Assembly (NCBI GenBank): GCA_013041925.1
Contig: JABDRB010000011.1
Location: forward strand, 186,001-250,000
Direction: 5' to 3'
Source: Akkermansiaceae bacterium
GTDB taxonomy: Bacteria > Verrucomicrobiota > Verrucomicrobiia > Verrucomicrobiales > Akkermansiaceae
DNA: 64,000 nucleotides
The translations under genes were made by a program, and so were the position numbers. The notes under the pieces were generated by a model, which saw only the letters and a list, made by a program, of their open reading frames with translations, searched no databases and was not told where the DNA came from. Positions 18,218 to 26,918 of the stretch are shown here, piece after piece (position 1 is the stretch's first letter; the number at the start of each line of letters is the position of its first letter).

Positions 18218-20296
18218 CTACGCCAGCCCAGCACGCTCAAGCAGCGCCGTCTGATCGGGGTCGCGACCCATAAAGTTGCGGTAAAGTTCCTCAGCCGAGG
18301 CCGAGTTCCCTTTGCTTAAAATACATTCACGGAATGACTTCCCCGTTTCTGGATTGAGGATCCCCTCGTTTTGGAATCGGGTGAACGCATCCGCATCCAA
18401 CACCTCTGCCCATTTATAGGAGTAATAGCCGACGGCATATCCCGTGGGCGAACTGAAAAGATGACTGAACCGACGCGCAATCGTCGGGCTGGCGGTGGCC
18501 ATCGGCGTTTTATAGTCGGCAAGGATCTCGCGATCCACTTCATCCAGGTCGCGGCCTTGATAGTCGGCTAGCTTCATATGAAGATCAAGGTCGAGCTTGC
18601 CATTCGCGAGCTGCGCCATGTAGGCGCTGGCACTGCGGTAGTTTCTGGCCGCCACCATCTTCTGATAGAGGTCTTCGGGGATCGGCTCACCCGTTTCGTG
18701 ATGGCGGGCAAATAAATCTAAACTCTCGCGATCCCAGCAGTAGTTTTCCATAATCTGAGAGGGAAGCTCAACAAAGTCCCACGCAACATTCGTTCCAGAT
18801 AACGACTTGATACTGACATCGCCTAATAGGTGATGCAGCAGGTGCCCAAACTCATGAAAAATCGTCTCCACCTCACGATGATCCATGAGCGCAACTTGAT
18901 CGCCGATCGGCTTAGTCATATTCCCCACCATCAGGCCGAGGTGAGGTTCGCGTTCCGAGCCATCCACCCCATCAAGGGCAGGAAGCCCCGTTTCAAATGA
19001 GTTCATCCACGCACCACCACGCTTACTCTCACGCGGATGCCAATCAGCATAAAACGACCCCAGCAACTCGTCGCTAGCATTGTCAAAGAGGTCATAAAAA
19101 CGACACTCCGGATGCCACGTCTCGATGTCGCCACCTTGGTCCGTGGTTAATTTTTCCTCGATGCGGATGTTGTAAAGTCGACTGACAATACCAAACATCC
19201 CCTCCATCACACTCGTAAGCGGGAAGTAGGGGCGAAGCTCTTCTTCATCAAAATCGTATTCGGCCTTGCGGCGATTCTCCGCCCAGTAACTAATCTCCCA
19301 CGGCTGCATCGGCCCGGGTGCGGTGCCTGCCCGCGCTGCCTTCCACGCTTCAAGCTGCGTGATCTCATCCTGAAAACGACCCTCAATCCGATCATGCAAA
19401 TCATCCGTAAACTGAACAGCCGTCGCCCCATTACCCGCCATCCGACGCTCAAGCGTGAGGTCCGCAAAATCATTGTAACCCAACAACTCGGCCTTCTTCT
19501 GGCGGAGCTGAAGGATTTCCCAAATGATGTCGGTGTTATCAAACTCCCCATCACGCCCGATCGTGCAGGTGGCCTCCCATACTTCCTTGCGCAAGGCATC
19601 ATCGTCCGCGTGCTGCATCACCGGACCCATCGACGGATACTGGAGGGTAAACCGCCAGCTGCCCTCATGCCCCTTGGCCACCGCATCAGCCTGCGCCGCA
19701 TTTTTAGCGGAATCAGGTAAGCCCGCGAGCCGCGCTTCGTTATCGATGATCAGCTCCCAGGCATTGGTCGAGTCGAGCACATTCTCGCTGAACTTCTGCG
19801 TGATCTCAGAGAGTCGCGCCTGCACGTCCGCCACCTGGGATTTTTGATCGGCTGGGAGGTCCGCCCCCGATTGAATAAAGCTCGCGCACGTTTCCTCAAT
19901 AAAACGCGTGTGGGTGGCATCCAGAGCAGAGGCGGCGGCGGACTCGGAAAAGGCCTTGAGTTTCGACCAGATCACATCATCGAGTGGGATGGCAGAGTAA
20001 AAGGCGGTCACCCGTGGCAACACGGCATTGAGAGCCACACGTTGATCTTCATGATTGCAAACGGAATCAAGGTGGTTGAGTCGCCCCCACGCACGATCCA
20101 AGTCTTCGGTCGCCACCTCCAAGGCACCAAAGGTCTTTTCGTAGCTCAGTTCCGCATCATCAAGGTTGCGTATCTCAGCGAGTCGAGTCTCGGCCGATTC
20201 CAGCGCATGATCGATATCCGCCTCAACACAATCAGGCGTTAGAGTAGACCAACGAATATGATAATCGGCAGCAGAAAAGGGATGACGTGTTTGCAT
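18218..20296 (-). CDS. M3-family oligopeptidase (oligopeptidase A-like)
   Basis: A 692-residue zinc metallopeptidase that degrades short peptides in the cytoplasm. HEFGH (481-485) supplies two zinc ligands and the general base, and FVELPSQ (Glu510) the third ligand, at the spacing typical of M3. The helical N-terminal half and the C-terminal substrate-gating region, including the SYKWAEVLDADAF segment, match oligopeptidase A/PrlC. There is no signal peptide. It is convergent with the esterase gene and stands 100 bases after the glycosylase gene on the same strand. E. coli OpdA clears signal peptides and other fragments; the same role here is inferred. Confidence 0.9.
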   Translation of the reverse strand: MQTRHPFSAADYHIRWSTLTPDCVEADIDHALESAETRLAEIRNLDDAELSYEKTFGALEVATEDLDRAWGRLNHLDSVCNHEDQRVALNAVLPRVTAFYSAIPLDDVIWSKLKAFSESAAASALDATHTRFIEETCASFIQSGADLPADQKSQVADVQARLSEITQKFSENVLDSTNAWELIIDNEARLAGLPDSAKNAAQADAVAKGHEGSWRFTLQYPSMGPVMQHADDDALRKEVWEATCTIGRDGEFDNTDIIWEILQLRQKKAELLGYNDFADLTLERRMAGNGATAVQFTDDLHDRIEGRFQDEITQLEAWKAARAGTAPGPMQPWEISYWAENRRKAEYDFDEEELRPYFPLTSVMEGMFGIVSRLYNIRIEEKLTTDQGGDIETWHPECRFYDLFDNASDELLGSFYADWHPRESKRGGAWMNSFETGLPALDGVDGSEREPHLGLMVGNMTKPIGDQVALMDHREVETIFHEFGHLLHHLLGDVSIKSLSGTNVAWDFVELPSQIMENYCWDRESLDLFARHHETGEPIPEDLYQKMVAARNYRSASAYMAQLANGKLDLDLHMKLADYQGRDLDEVDREILADYKTPMATASPTIARRFSHLFSSPTGYAVGYYSYKWAEVLDADAFTRFQNEGILNPETGKSFRECILSKGNSASAEELYRNFMGRDPDQTALLERAGLA

Positions 20297-20396
20297 GACT
20301 GGAACTCACTGCATATCCCCGCCACGTGCAAGCATCGATTCCACCCGAAGTTGAAAAAGGGAAGGTCACACGAGGCAGGCAGAAGCGGGTCACCCG

Positions 20397-21281
20397 TCAT
20401 GATGGTTTCGACAGAAAATACCCTCGCTGCTTTTCACTCACAGCCATTTCCAACATGTCCATGACATTTAACATATCCTCCCAGAGCTTGCGCTTCTCAG
20501 CCGTCTCTTCGTTGTGCAAAATATACGACGGGTGATAGGTGACCCGCACCGGCACGCCTTCGAATCGATGAAACTCCCCCCGCAGACTCTCCACCGTCCC
20601 CTCGCCACCCAACAATGCCTGCGCAGGTGTGACGCCAAGCACGATGATGACCCGCGGTGCCACTACCTTCACTTCCTCATGCACAAACGGCATACAGGCA
20701 TCCATTTCCTGACGCGTCGGCTTGCGGTTATTGGTCGTCTGATTGGGCATCGACGGACGGTATTTCACCACGCTGGTCATATACACATCCCGTCTCGACA
20801 ATCCCATCGCCTTGAGAATCCCGTCAAGTTTTTGCCCCGCTTTCCCGACAAACGGCTCACCCAACCGCTCTTCATCATAGCCAGGTGCCTCCCCCACCAG
20901 CATCACATCCGCCTCCGGGTTCCCCATCGAAAACACCATCGTCTGACGTAGGCTGTCAAGCTCGCGGATCGGCCCCCAACTCGCAACCTGCTGCTTCAAA
21001 CTCATGATTTTTTCTGCAGCAGTGGCACCCGTCGCAACAAGCTGAGGTGCGCTTTCAGCCACATCAGCCGACTCGGCCACAGGCATCGACGGCAACTCCA
21101 CCACCGGTGATTCTTGAGGCGCAGCAGCTCGGATGACAGGTGCTGCTCGTTGACCCGCCCCCCCACGCGCACGCAGGTAAAATTCACGCAGGATGAGACG
21201 CGCCTCATCATCGATGTTGACATGTGTCTGGCCCTGCGACTCCAACTGGCGCAGGTAATCGATCACGGGTGCGGCACTCAT
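20397..21281 (-). CDS. Uracil-DNA glycosylase superfamily, family 4-like, lacking most Fe-S ligands
   Basis: A 294-residue protein whose C-terminal ~200 residues match family 4 uracil-DNA glycosylases: GEAPGYDE (130-137) is the active-site loop, GEPFVGKAGQ follows, and VTYHPSYIL (248-256) is the second active-site motif. Family 4 enzymes bind a [4Fe-4S] cluster through four cysteines. Here the N-terminal pair is replaced by SWGPIRELDSLRQ and the cysteine of KCRP by tyrosine (KYRP, Tyr174), leaving only Cys196. The first ~90 residues form a proline/alanine-rich extension. The start at 21281 (MSAAPVIDYL) is preferred over longer frames. The role is expected to be uracil removal from DNA, probably without a cluster. 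Confidence 0.8.
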   Translation of the reverse strand: MSAAPVIDYLRQLESQGQTHVNIDDEARLILREFYLRARGGAGQRAAPVIRAAAPQESPVVELPSMPVAESADVAESAPQLVATGATAAEKIMSLKQQVASWGPIRELDSLRQTMVFSMGNPEADVMLVGEAPGYDEERLGEPFVGKAGQKLDGILKAMGLSRRDVYMTSVVKYRPSMPNQTTNNRKPTRQEMDACMPFVHEEVKVVAPRVIIVLGVTPAQALLGGEGTVESLRGEFHRFEGVPVRVTYHPSYILHNEETAEKRKLWEDMLNVMDMLEMAVSEKQRGYFLSKPS

Positions 21282-21524
21282 TGTCATGACCCATGCAAAC
21301 CATAGCATGAGGTCGACGGCACGCACAAAATGATGCCACCACGGATATCCTTGTGAAAAAACCGCCCCCCCCCCTGAGTTTTTCCTGAGATTTCAGATCG
21401 TTGATCCCGCGGTTGTTTTTTTGCCCCGCTCTTGACAGCCTCCCCGCCCGCCATAGCTTTATTGCCCATCGCAACGATGGCCCCCCCAGTCCACCACGCC
21501 GCCAACAACCTGACCATCACTCCC

Positions 21525-23027
21525 ATGAATGACAAACTTCGCCGCACCCTTGTCCTTCTCGCTGTCTTCTGCATAACCTTTCTCGCCGTCTATGTCATCC
21601 GGCACCTCCAAGACGGTCACCGCCTCAAAGACATCCTCACTTGGCACAAATCCGACACCCGCAGCGAGACCTACACCCTTCGCAGTAGCCCGTCCATCGA
21701 CCTCAACGAAGTCGAGGTCCTCGCCGCCATCAACCAAGAAAGCGCCGCCATCGTCCGGGCCGCCATGCCCGCCGTCGTCAGCATCGACACCTCCGGCGTC
21801 CGCCACGAACGCTACCGCGACTTCTGGGGACGCACCTGGGTCCAGCCAAGCACCGTCCAAGGTCAAGGGTCCGGTGTCATCGTCACCGAGGAAGGACACG
21901 TCCTAACCAACCACCACGTCATTCAAGGCACACCCAACATCCGACTCACTCTGCACGATGGCAGCGTCTACTCAGCTAAAGTCATCGGCACCGACCCCGC
22001 CGTCGATATCGCCGTGCTCAAAATCGATGACAAGGGGCCCTTCCAACCACTCAAATTCGGCGATTCGTCAAAAATCGAGGTCGGCAACATCGTCTTTGCT
22101 GTCGGCAACCCGTTCGGGCTCGGCAAGTCCGTGACCGATGGCAAGATCTCCGCGAAAAAACGCTCGTTCTCAGACAGCCAGGTCGACCTCCTCCAAACCT
22201 CCGCCGCCATCAATCCCGGAAATTCCGGAGGCCCGCTGGTCAATATCCGCGGGGAAATCATCGGTATCAACTCCCGGATCTACTCGACCGATAAAAAAAA
22301 CCCAGGCTTCCAAGGCATCGGATTTGCCATCCCATCCAATGCCGCACTGGAAACCATGAAATCTATCCTCGCCCGCGGACGCCCCACCCGTGGATTCCTC
22401 GGCATGGCCCTCGAAAACCTCGATCCCTTCACCCGCAAACAGTTAAACTTCAAACAAACCCATGGCGTCAGGGTCGCCGGACTCGTCCCCCAGTCGCCCG
22501 CCACCCAAGCCGGTCTCCGCCCAAACGATATCATCACCCGCTTCAATGGCACCCAGGTGCGTAACACACGTCAGCTCATCACCCTGATCCAGCAAAGCAA
22601 GATCAACTCAGATGTCCGCATCGAAATCTGGCGAGACGGAGCCCAACGCACCCTCACCGCTACCATGCGCGACGCCAGTGATTTCAATCAAAATGCCACC
22701 CGCAAAAAGCCCCCTCATCCCAACCAGCACGTCGACACCCAAGCCATCCTCACCGCACTCGGCATCTACGTCCGAGAACCCACCCACACCGAGAGATCTC
22801 AAGGTGTCGATGGCGTGATCATTTCCAAAATCAGCCGCCAAAGCCAACTCCTAGGGAAACTCCGTATCGGCGACGTCATCCGCGCCATCAACAGCCGACG
22901 GGCGCAAAGTGCCGATGACTTCCTCACACGCCTCGCCGCCTCCGCAGCAGTCCAAGACACGGAGCTCTTAGTCAAAAGAGGCGAGCTTTCATTCCGCATC
23001 ACCCTCTCCCGCGTCCGCACACGCTAG
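21525..23027 (+). CDS. HtrA/DegP-type serine protease with two PDZ domains
   Basis: A 500-residue envelope protease. One membrane anchor or uncleaved signal (residues ~7-24) is followed by a trypsin-like domain with His131 (TNHHVIQG), Asp161 (AVDIAVLKI) and Ser234 (INPGNSGGPL). PDZ1 follows at roughly 285-385 (GFLGMALENL...SPATQAGLRPNDIITRFNG) and PDZ2 at about 410-495. It degrades or refolds damaged periplasmic proteins. The open frame begins at 21432, but the ATG at 21525 places the hydrophobic segment at the N-terminus. With the RseP-like gene 400 bases downstream it suggests a local envelope stress-response group. Its stop codon lies inside a tandem repeat. Confidence 0.9.
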   Translation: MNDKLRRTLVLLAVFCITFLAVYVIRHLQDGHRLKDILTWHKSDTRSETYTLRSSPSIDLNEVEVLAAINQESAAIVRAAMPAVVSIDTSGVRHERYRDFWGRTWVQPSTVQGQGSGVIVTEEGHVLTNHHVIQGTPNIRLTLHDGSVYSAKVIGTDPAVDIAVLKIDDKGPFQPLKFGDSSKIEVGNIVFAVGNPFGLGKSVTDGKISAKKRSFSDSQVDLLQTSAAINPGNSGGPLVNIRGEIIGINSRIYSTDKKNPGFQGIGFAIPSNAALETMKSILARGRPTRGFLGMALENLDPFTRKQLNFKQTHGVRVAGLVPQSPATQAGLRPNDIITRFNGTQVRNTRQLITLIQQSKINSDVRIEIWRDGAQRTLTATMRDASDFNQNATRKKPPHPNQHVDTQAILTALGIYVREPTHTERSQGVDGVIISKISRQSQLLGKLRIGDVIRAINSRRAQSADDFLTRLAASAAVQDTELLVKRGELSFRITLSRVRTR

Positions 23028-23069
23028 GATCACACGCTAGGATCACACGCTAGGATCACACGCTAAGAT
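23021..23069. repeat. 13-bp tandem repeat spanning the protease stop codon
   Basis: Three exact copies of acgctaggatcac (23021-23033, 23034-23046, 23047-23059) are followed by a partial fourth with one mismatch. The TAG stop of the protease gene is within the first copy and every further copy repeats it. Such repeats arise by slippage; this one is silent for the protein because translation stops in the first unit. Confidence 0.9.
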
Positions 23070-23103
23070 ATGTCGCCCGATGAACGTCAGGCACAGACGG
23101 CAT

Positions 23104-23301
23104 CTACCTCTTCGAGGCAGGCACGACGGGTGCCGCAGGATCGGTCGGCTTTTCCTGTCCATCCCAGGTCTTCCCGTGTCCCGTGTTCTGTATCCCAGTC
23201 CCTAGGCGCTGGAAGTCACGACCCACCCCAATAAACGTATTACAGGAACTCACCGCAAAAACCACCAACACACTAAATCCCATAAAAATTGACTGCTTCA
23301 T
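23104..23301 (-). CDS. Entericidin A/B-type small lipoprotein
   Basis: A small protein of about 65 residues starting at the ATG at 23301: MKQSIFMGFSVLVVFAVSSC is a lipoprotein signal with the lipobox ending at the cysteine. The mature part NTFIGVGRDFQRLGTGIQN matches the short conserved core of entericidin A/B (CNT-G-G-D-Q-G). A polar proline-rich tail of ~25 residues follows, which is longer than in enterobacteria. Entericidins form an antidote/toxin lipoprotein pair in E. coli; only one copy is seen here. It lies between the HtrA-type and RseP-type protease genes on the opposite strand. Confidence 0.75.
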   Translation of the reverse strand: MKQSIFMGFSVLVVFAVSSCNTFIGVGRDFQRLGTGIQNTGHGKTWDGQEKPTDPAAPVVPASKR

Positions 23302-23436
23302 GCGACCAGTCTCGAGCCAATTCACGTATTTTGCAACCCAGAATTACCCACCGCGCCCCCCCCTGACCCATCCCATGCTTGCCAGCGAGCAGAATTACAC
23401 TACATTGCCGCAACCCCCACCACTACCCACTCAGAC

Positions 23437-24858
23437 ATGTCAGCCATCTTCATGCCCATTCTCGTCATCCTCGTTGTCATCGTTATTTTTAACGTCATCA
23501 TCTTTGTCCACGAACTCGGACACTTCCTCGCCGCTCGCTGGCGCGGACTCGAGGTGGAACGATTCCAAATCTGGTTCGGTAAACCCATCTGGAAAAAAAC
23601 CTACAATGGCGTGCAATATGGCCTCGGCTGGATCCCATTCGGCGGATTTGTCGCCCTCCCCCAAATGGCCACCATGGAAGCCATCGAAGGGGAAAATCAA
23701 GCCCAAGCCCTGACCCCGGCCAAACCCATCGATAAAATCATCGTCGCTGCCGCAGGCCCCCTCTTTTCCTTCCTGCTCGCCGTGCTCACCGCATTCCTCG
23801 TCTGGGGTGTCGGCAAGCCAAGCTACAAACTCAACAGCACCACCATCGGCTACATCGCCAAGGATAAACCCGCCGCCCAGGCCGAACCCGCCTTTCAAGA
23901 AGGCGATAAAATCATCGCCGTAAACGGCATCAAGGTCGACCGCTGGCGGGGTGATACCGACACCGGCGTCAGTGAAAACATCATGCTCAGTGAGGGTGAA
24001 AAAATTGCCTTCACCGTGGAGCGCGAAGGGTCCCCTGAGCCACTCATCATCCAATCCGGCTACCATATCCCTGAAACCTCATGGTGGGATCGACGCGCCA
24101 TGCGCCAAGTCGGCATCATGATGGGCTTCCGCACCCTCGTCGGCAATGTCATCGATCACAGCCCCGCCGCCGCCGCAGGCATTCAGGCAAACGACGAGAT
24201 CCTCAGCGTGAATGGTAAAAAAGCGTATACCTTCCAACATATCGTGGATGCCGAAACCTCCGGCAACCCAGCCACCGTCGTCGTCATGCGCGGTGAGGAA
24301 AAACTCACTTTCACCCTCACAGGCCGCGTCCCCATTTCTCCTGAAAGCAGCCAGCCGAGCTTCGGCCTGCTACCCGGCGGCGACCCCGATCTCGTAGCCC
24401 GCACCCTGCTTCACCCTACCCCGACCGAGCAGATTAAGCACAGCGCCGGCATCATGTACACCACCATCACCAAGGTGATCTCCAGCCAGTCTGATGTGGG
24501 CGTGCAACACCTCGCCGGCCCCATCGGCATCGGGAAAGGGTATTACCAAATGCTCACATCCCCCGACGGATGGAAGCTGGCACTCGGGTTTACCGTCTTG
24601 TTCAACATCAACCTCGCCATCCTCAACATGCTCCCCTTCCCCGTGTTAGACGGTGGCCACATCACACTTTCCATCCTCGAGATCATCGCGCGCCGCCCCG
24701 TGCAGCCACGTATTCTGGAGTTTGTTCAGTCCGCCTTTGTGCTGATGATCTTTGGTCTCTTCCTCTTCATCACATCCAAGGACGTCGGGTCATTTTTCGT
24801 GGGGGAAAAAGGCGACCAAATACCGGTCTTCGAGCACGTCGGCGAGTCCAAGCCGTAA
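23437..24858 (+). CDS. rseP: RseP-type site-2 intramembrane zinc protease
   Basis: A 473-residue integral membrane metalloprotease. The N-terminal transmembrane helix contains HELGH (25-29), and the C-terminal membrane part contains NMLPFPVLDGGH, which supplies the third metal ligand. Between them are two periplasmic PDZ-like domains (IAKDKPAAQAEPAFQEGDKI; VIDHSPAAAAGIQANDEI). RseP cuts membrane-anchored anti-sigma factors and leftover signal peptides. In most bacteria it sits beside dxr, cdsA, uppS and bamA; here uppS is found 1.3 kb downstream, separated by trmL and a membrane-protein gene, so the classical cluster is only partly kept. Confidence 0.9.
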   Translation: MSAIFMPILVILVVIVIFNVIIFVHELGHFLAARWRGLEVERFQIWFGKPIWKKTYNGVQYGLGWIPFGGFVALPQMATMEAIEGENQAQALTPAKPIDKIIVAAAGPLFSFLLAVLTAFLVWGVGKPSYKLNSTTIGYIAKDKPAAQAEPAFQEGDKIIAVNGIKVDRWRGDTDTGVSENIMLSEGEKIAFTVEREGSPEPLIIQSGYHIPETSWWDRRAMRQVGIMMGFRTLVGNVIDHSPAAAAGIQANDEILSVNGKKAYTFQHIVDAETSGNPATVVVMRGEEKLTFTLTGRVPISPESSQPSFGLLPGGDPDLVARTLLHPTPTEQIKHSAGIMYTTITKVISSQSDVGVQHLAGPIGIGKGYYQMLTSPDGWKLALGFTVLFNINLAILNMLPFPVLDGGHITLSILEIIARRPVQPRILEFVQSAFVLMIFGLFLFITSKDVGSFFVGEKGDQIPVFEHVGESKP

Positions 24859-24865
24859 TCCGGCA

Positions 24866-25321
24866 TCACACACCCACCTGCCTCGCCGCCTCGTAAAGCA
24901 CAATCCCCACCGAGGTGGCCAGATTGAGGCTGCGCGTTGATCCCTTTTTCATGGGGATCGTCAGGCAATGCTCCGGATGCTTAGCCAACAAGCTTTCCGG
25001 TAGACCCTTGGTTTCACAACCAAAAACCAGATAATCCCCGTCGCTAAACTCCGCATCCCAATGCGGCCGATCCGTCTTCGTTGTCAAAAAATAAACCCGC
25101 GCGTCCTCAGCCACGGAAGCCGCAAACGCGTCCCAGTCCTCCCACAGCTGAAGGTCCACATCCTTCCAGTAATCCAAGCCCGCCCGCTTAACCTGCCGGT
25201 CATCCAGAGAAAACCCGAGAGGTTTCACCAGATGCAGCCTCGCACCCGTTGCAAGGCACAAGCGTCCCGCCGCTCCCGTGTTGTGCGGAATTTCCGGAGC
25301 CATCAGAACCACATGAATCAT
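24866..25321 (-). CDS. trmL: tRNA (cytidine/uridine 34-2'-O)-methyltransferase TrmL (SPOUT)
   Basis: A 151-residue SPOUT-fold enzyme that methylates the ribose of the wobble base in leucine tRNAs using SAM. The N-terminal PEIPHNTGAAGRLC, the central VFGCETKGLP and the C-terminal IPMKKGSTRSLNLATSVGI are the three knot-forming motifs. Length is typical of TrmL/YibK. It is convergent with rseP, with only 7 bases between the stops. Start ATG at 25321 is unambiguous. Confidence 0.92.
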   Translation of the reverse strand: MIHVVLMAPEIPHNTGAAGRLCLATGARLHLVKPLGFSLDDRQVKRAGLDYWKDVDLQLWEDWDAFAASVAEDARVYFLTTKTDRPHWDAEFSDGDYLVFGCETKGLPESLLAKHPEHCLTIPMKKGSTRSLNLATSVGIVLYEAARQVGV

Positions 25322-25492
25322 AGACCCTCAAATACCTTCCTCCCCGCCATCCCGCAACCGTAATCGCCCCCGTCATCACCCCAGCCCGCCTCCAGCATCA
25401 CCGGATACTCCCGACCGCCAACGGTCATGGATTTCTCAACTGACAAGTCCCGATTTGTTTGTTACATATCGTTGAATTTCAATTCAACATCC

Positions 25493-26062
25493 ATGAAAAG
25501 CATCATCCTCGCCACACTCGCCGGTGCCACCATCGCTTTCACCTGGAACTTTGTTTCTTGGCAATTCCTCCCGTGGCATCAGATGGAAACGTTTGAAAAT
25601 GACGACGCCGTCGCCCGAGTCATCACCGAGAACGCACCGACACACGGGGTTTACACCCTACCTCGGCACCTCGATCAAAAACTCATCAAAGCCCCCCATG
25701 CCCGAGCTCTTACCCGTGGCCCCTTCCTCTACGCCATCATCCGCCCCGATCCACTCACCCACCCGTGGTCGCTGAGCCGGCACCTGATCTACGCGTTTTG
25801 CATCCAAGTCATCGGCGCATTCCTCATTACGCTCTCCATCCACCGTATCCGCGCATCTCGCTACATCTCGCGCGCCAGTGTCGGCCCTACCATGGGGCTC
25901 TTCGCGGGCCTGATGATGACCCTTCCCCAATGGAATGGCTTTGAACTCCCCCAGTCCCACACCCTCGCTCAGATCCTCGACCCACTCATCGCTTGGTCCC
26001 TTGCCGGCCTCGTCATCGCCGCCATGATCAAACCACGGCGCGCACGCCGCATTTTTTCGTAA
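25493..26062 (+). CDS. Small conserved membrane protein of unknown function
   Basis: About 189 residues starting at the ATG at 25493. It has an N-terminal membrane helix (SIILATLAGATIAFTWNFVSW), a soluble loop with ENDDAVARVITENAPTHGVY, and three further hydrophobic segments (YAFCIQVIGAFLITL, MGLFAGLMMTL, LIAWSLAGLVIAAMI). The FVSWQFLPWH and NAP-G-Y patterns recall a family of uncharacterised bacterial membrane proteins, but I cannot attach a function. It lies alone between trmL (opposite strand) and uppS, 121 bases upstream of the latter. Confidence 0.65.
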   Translation: MKSIILATLAGATIAFTWNFVSWQFLPWHQMETFENDDAVARVITENAPTHGVYTLPRHLDQKLIKAPHARALTRGPFLYAIIRPDPLTHPWSLSRHLIYAFCIQVIGAFLITLSIHRIRASRYISRASVGPTMGLFAGLMMTLPQWNGFELPQSHTLAQILDPLIAWSLAGLVIAAMIKPRRARRIFS

Positions 26063-26183
26063 CCACCGCCAACCGTCGGCCAAATTTGTGACTCTGCCAC
26101 CCCTCGGGACTTGCGCCCAGCATACTTAGCGGCCACACTGCGCCCGCCACCTCCCAAGATCACACACCCATCAGCTATCTGGC

Positions 26184-26894
26184 ATGCCACCGACCAACGA
26201 CATCCCACGACACATCGCCATCATCATGGATGGCAACGGGCGCTGGGCCAATGCCCGTGGCCTGCCACGCAGAGATGGCCACCGCGCAGGCGCCGAGTCC
26301 GTGCGCAATGCCGTCGAAACCTGCCGCCAACTCGACGTCGATTTCCTCACCCTCTACGCGTTTTCATCCGAAAACTGGAAACGTCCCCAAAAAGAAATCG
26401 ACGCCCTGATGAAGCTGCTCGAACGCTTCCTGCGCGAAAAACTCCCCGAATTGCTGCAGCAAAATGTCCGATTCCAAACAATCGGTAAACTCGACATGCT
26501 TCCCGGCAAATGCCGCCAACAAATTCATAAAGCCGAAACCGACACCCGCAACAACACCGGCCTCACCCTCATCCTCGCCCTCTCCTACGGGTCGCGTGAA
26601 GAAATCACCGACGCCGCCCGCGCCCTCGCCACCCGAGCCGCCGCTGGTGAAATCGACCCCGCCGACATCGATACCGACCTTTTTTCCCGTCACCTCTACA
26701 CCGCTAACACCCCAGACCCCGACCTCCTCATCCGAACCTCCGGCGAACTCCGGATCTCCAACTTCCTGCTCTGGCAAATCTCGTATTCAGAAATTGTCAT
26801 CAGCCCGAAGTATTGGCCCGATTTTCGTGACGCCGACCTCCGCGCCGCTGTGGATGAATACGCTCGGCGCCATCGCCGCTTCGGCACCGTGTAG
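26184..26894 (+). CDS. uppS: Undecaprenyl (polyprenyl) diphosphate synthase
   Basis: Cis-prenyltransferase that builds the C55 lipid carrier used for peptidoglycan and other envelope polymers. The catalytic IIMDGNGRWA (Asp16), the FSSENWKRP loop and the RTSGELRISNFLLWQISYSE signature are all intact, and the length of 236 is standard. It stands first in a likely operon with the NtrC-type regulator (24-base gap) and a DUF1080 gene. No cdsA or dxr is adjacent. Confidence 0.95.
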   Translation: MPPTNDIPRHIAIIMDGNGRWANARGLPRRDGHRAGAESVRNAVETCRQLDVDFLTLYAFSSENWKRPQKEIDALMKLLERFLREKLPELLQQNVRFQTIGKLDMLPGKCRQQIHKAETDTRNNTGLTLILALSYGSREEITDAARALATRAAAGEIDPADIDTDLFSRHLYTANTPDPDLLIRTSGELRISNFLLWQISYSEIVISPKYWPDFRDADLRAAVDEYARRHRRFGTV

Positions 26895-26918
26895 CTTCTC
26901 TCATCCCTCGCTTTCCCC

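Noticed and set aside
23021-23069. CRISPR-like repeat
   Set aside because: Units are 13 bases, directly adjacent without spacers, and no cas gene is present.
23440-24066. 208-codon antisense frame inside rseP
   Set aside because: Asp/Gly/Glu-rich low-complexity translation opposite a well-supported gene, typical of an antisense frame in GC-rich DNA.
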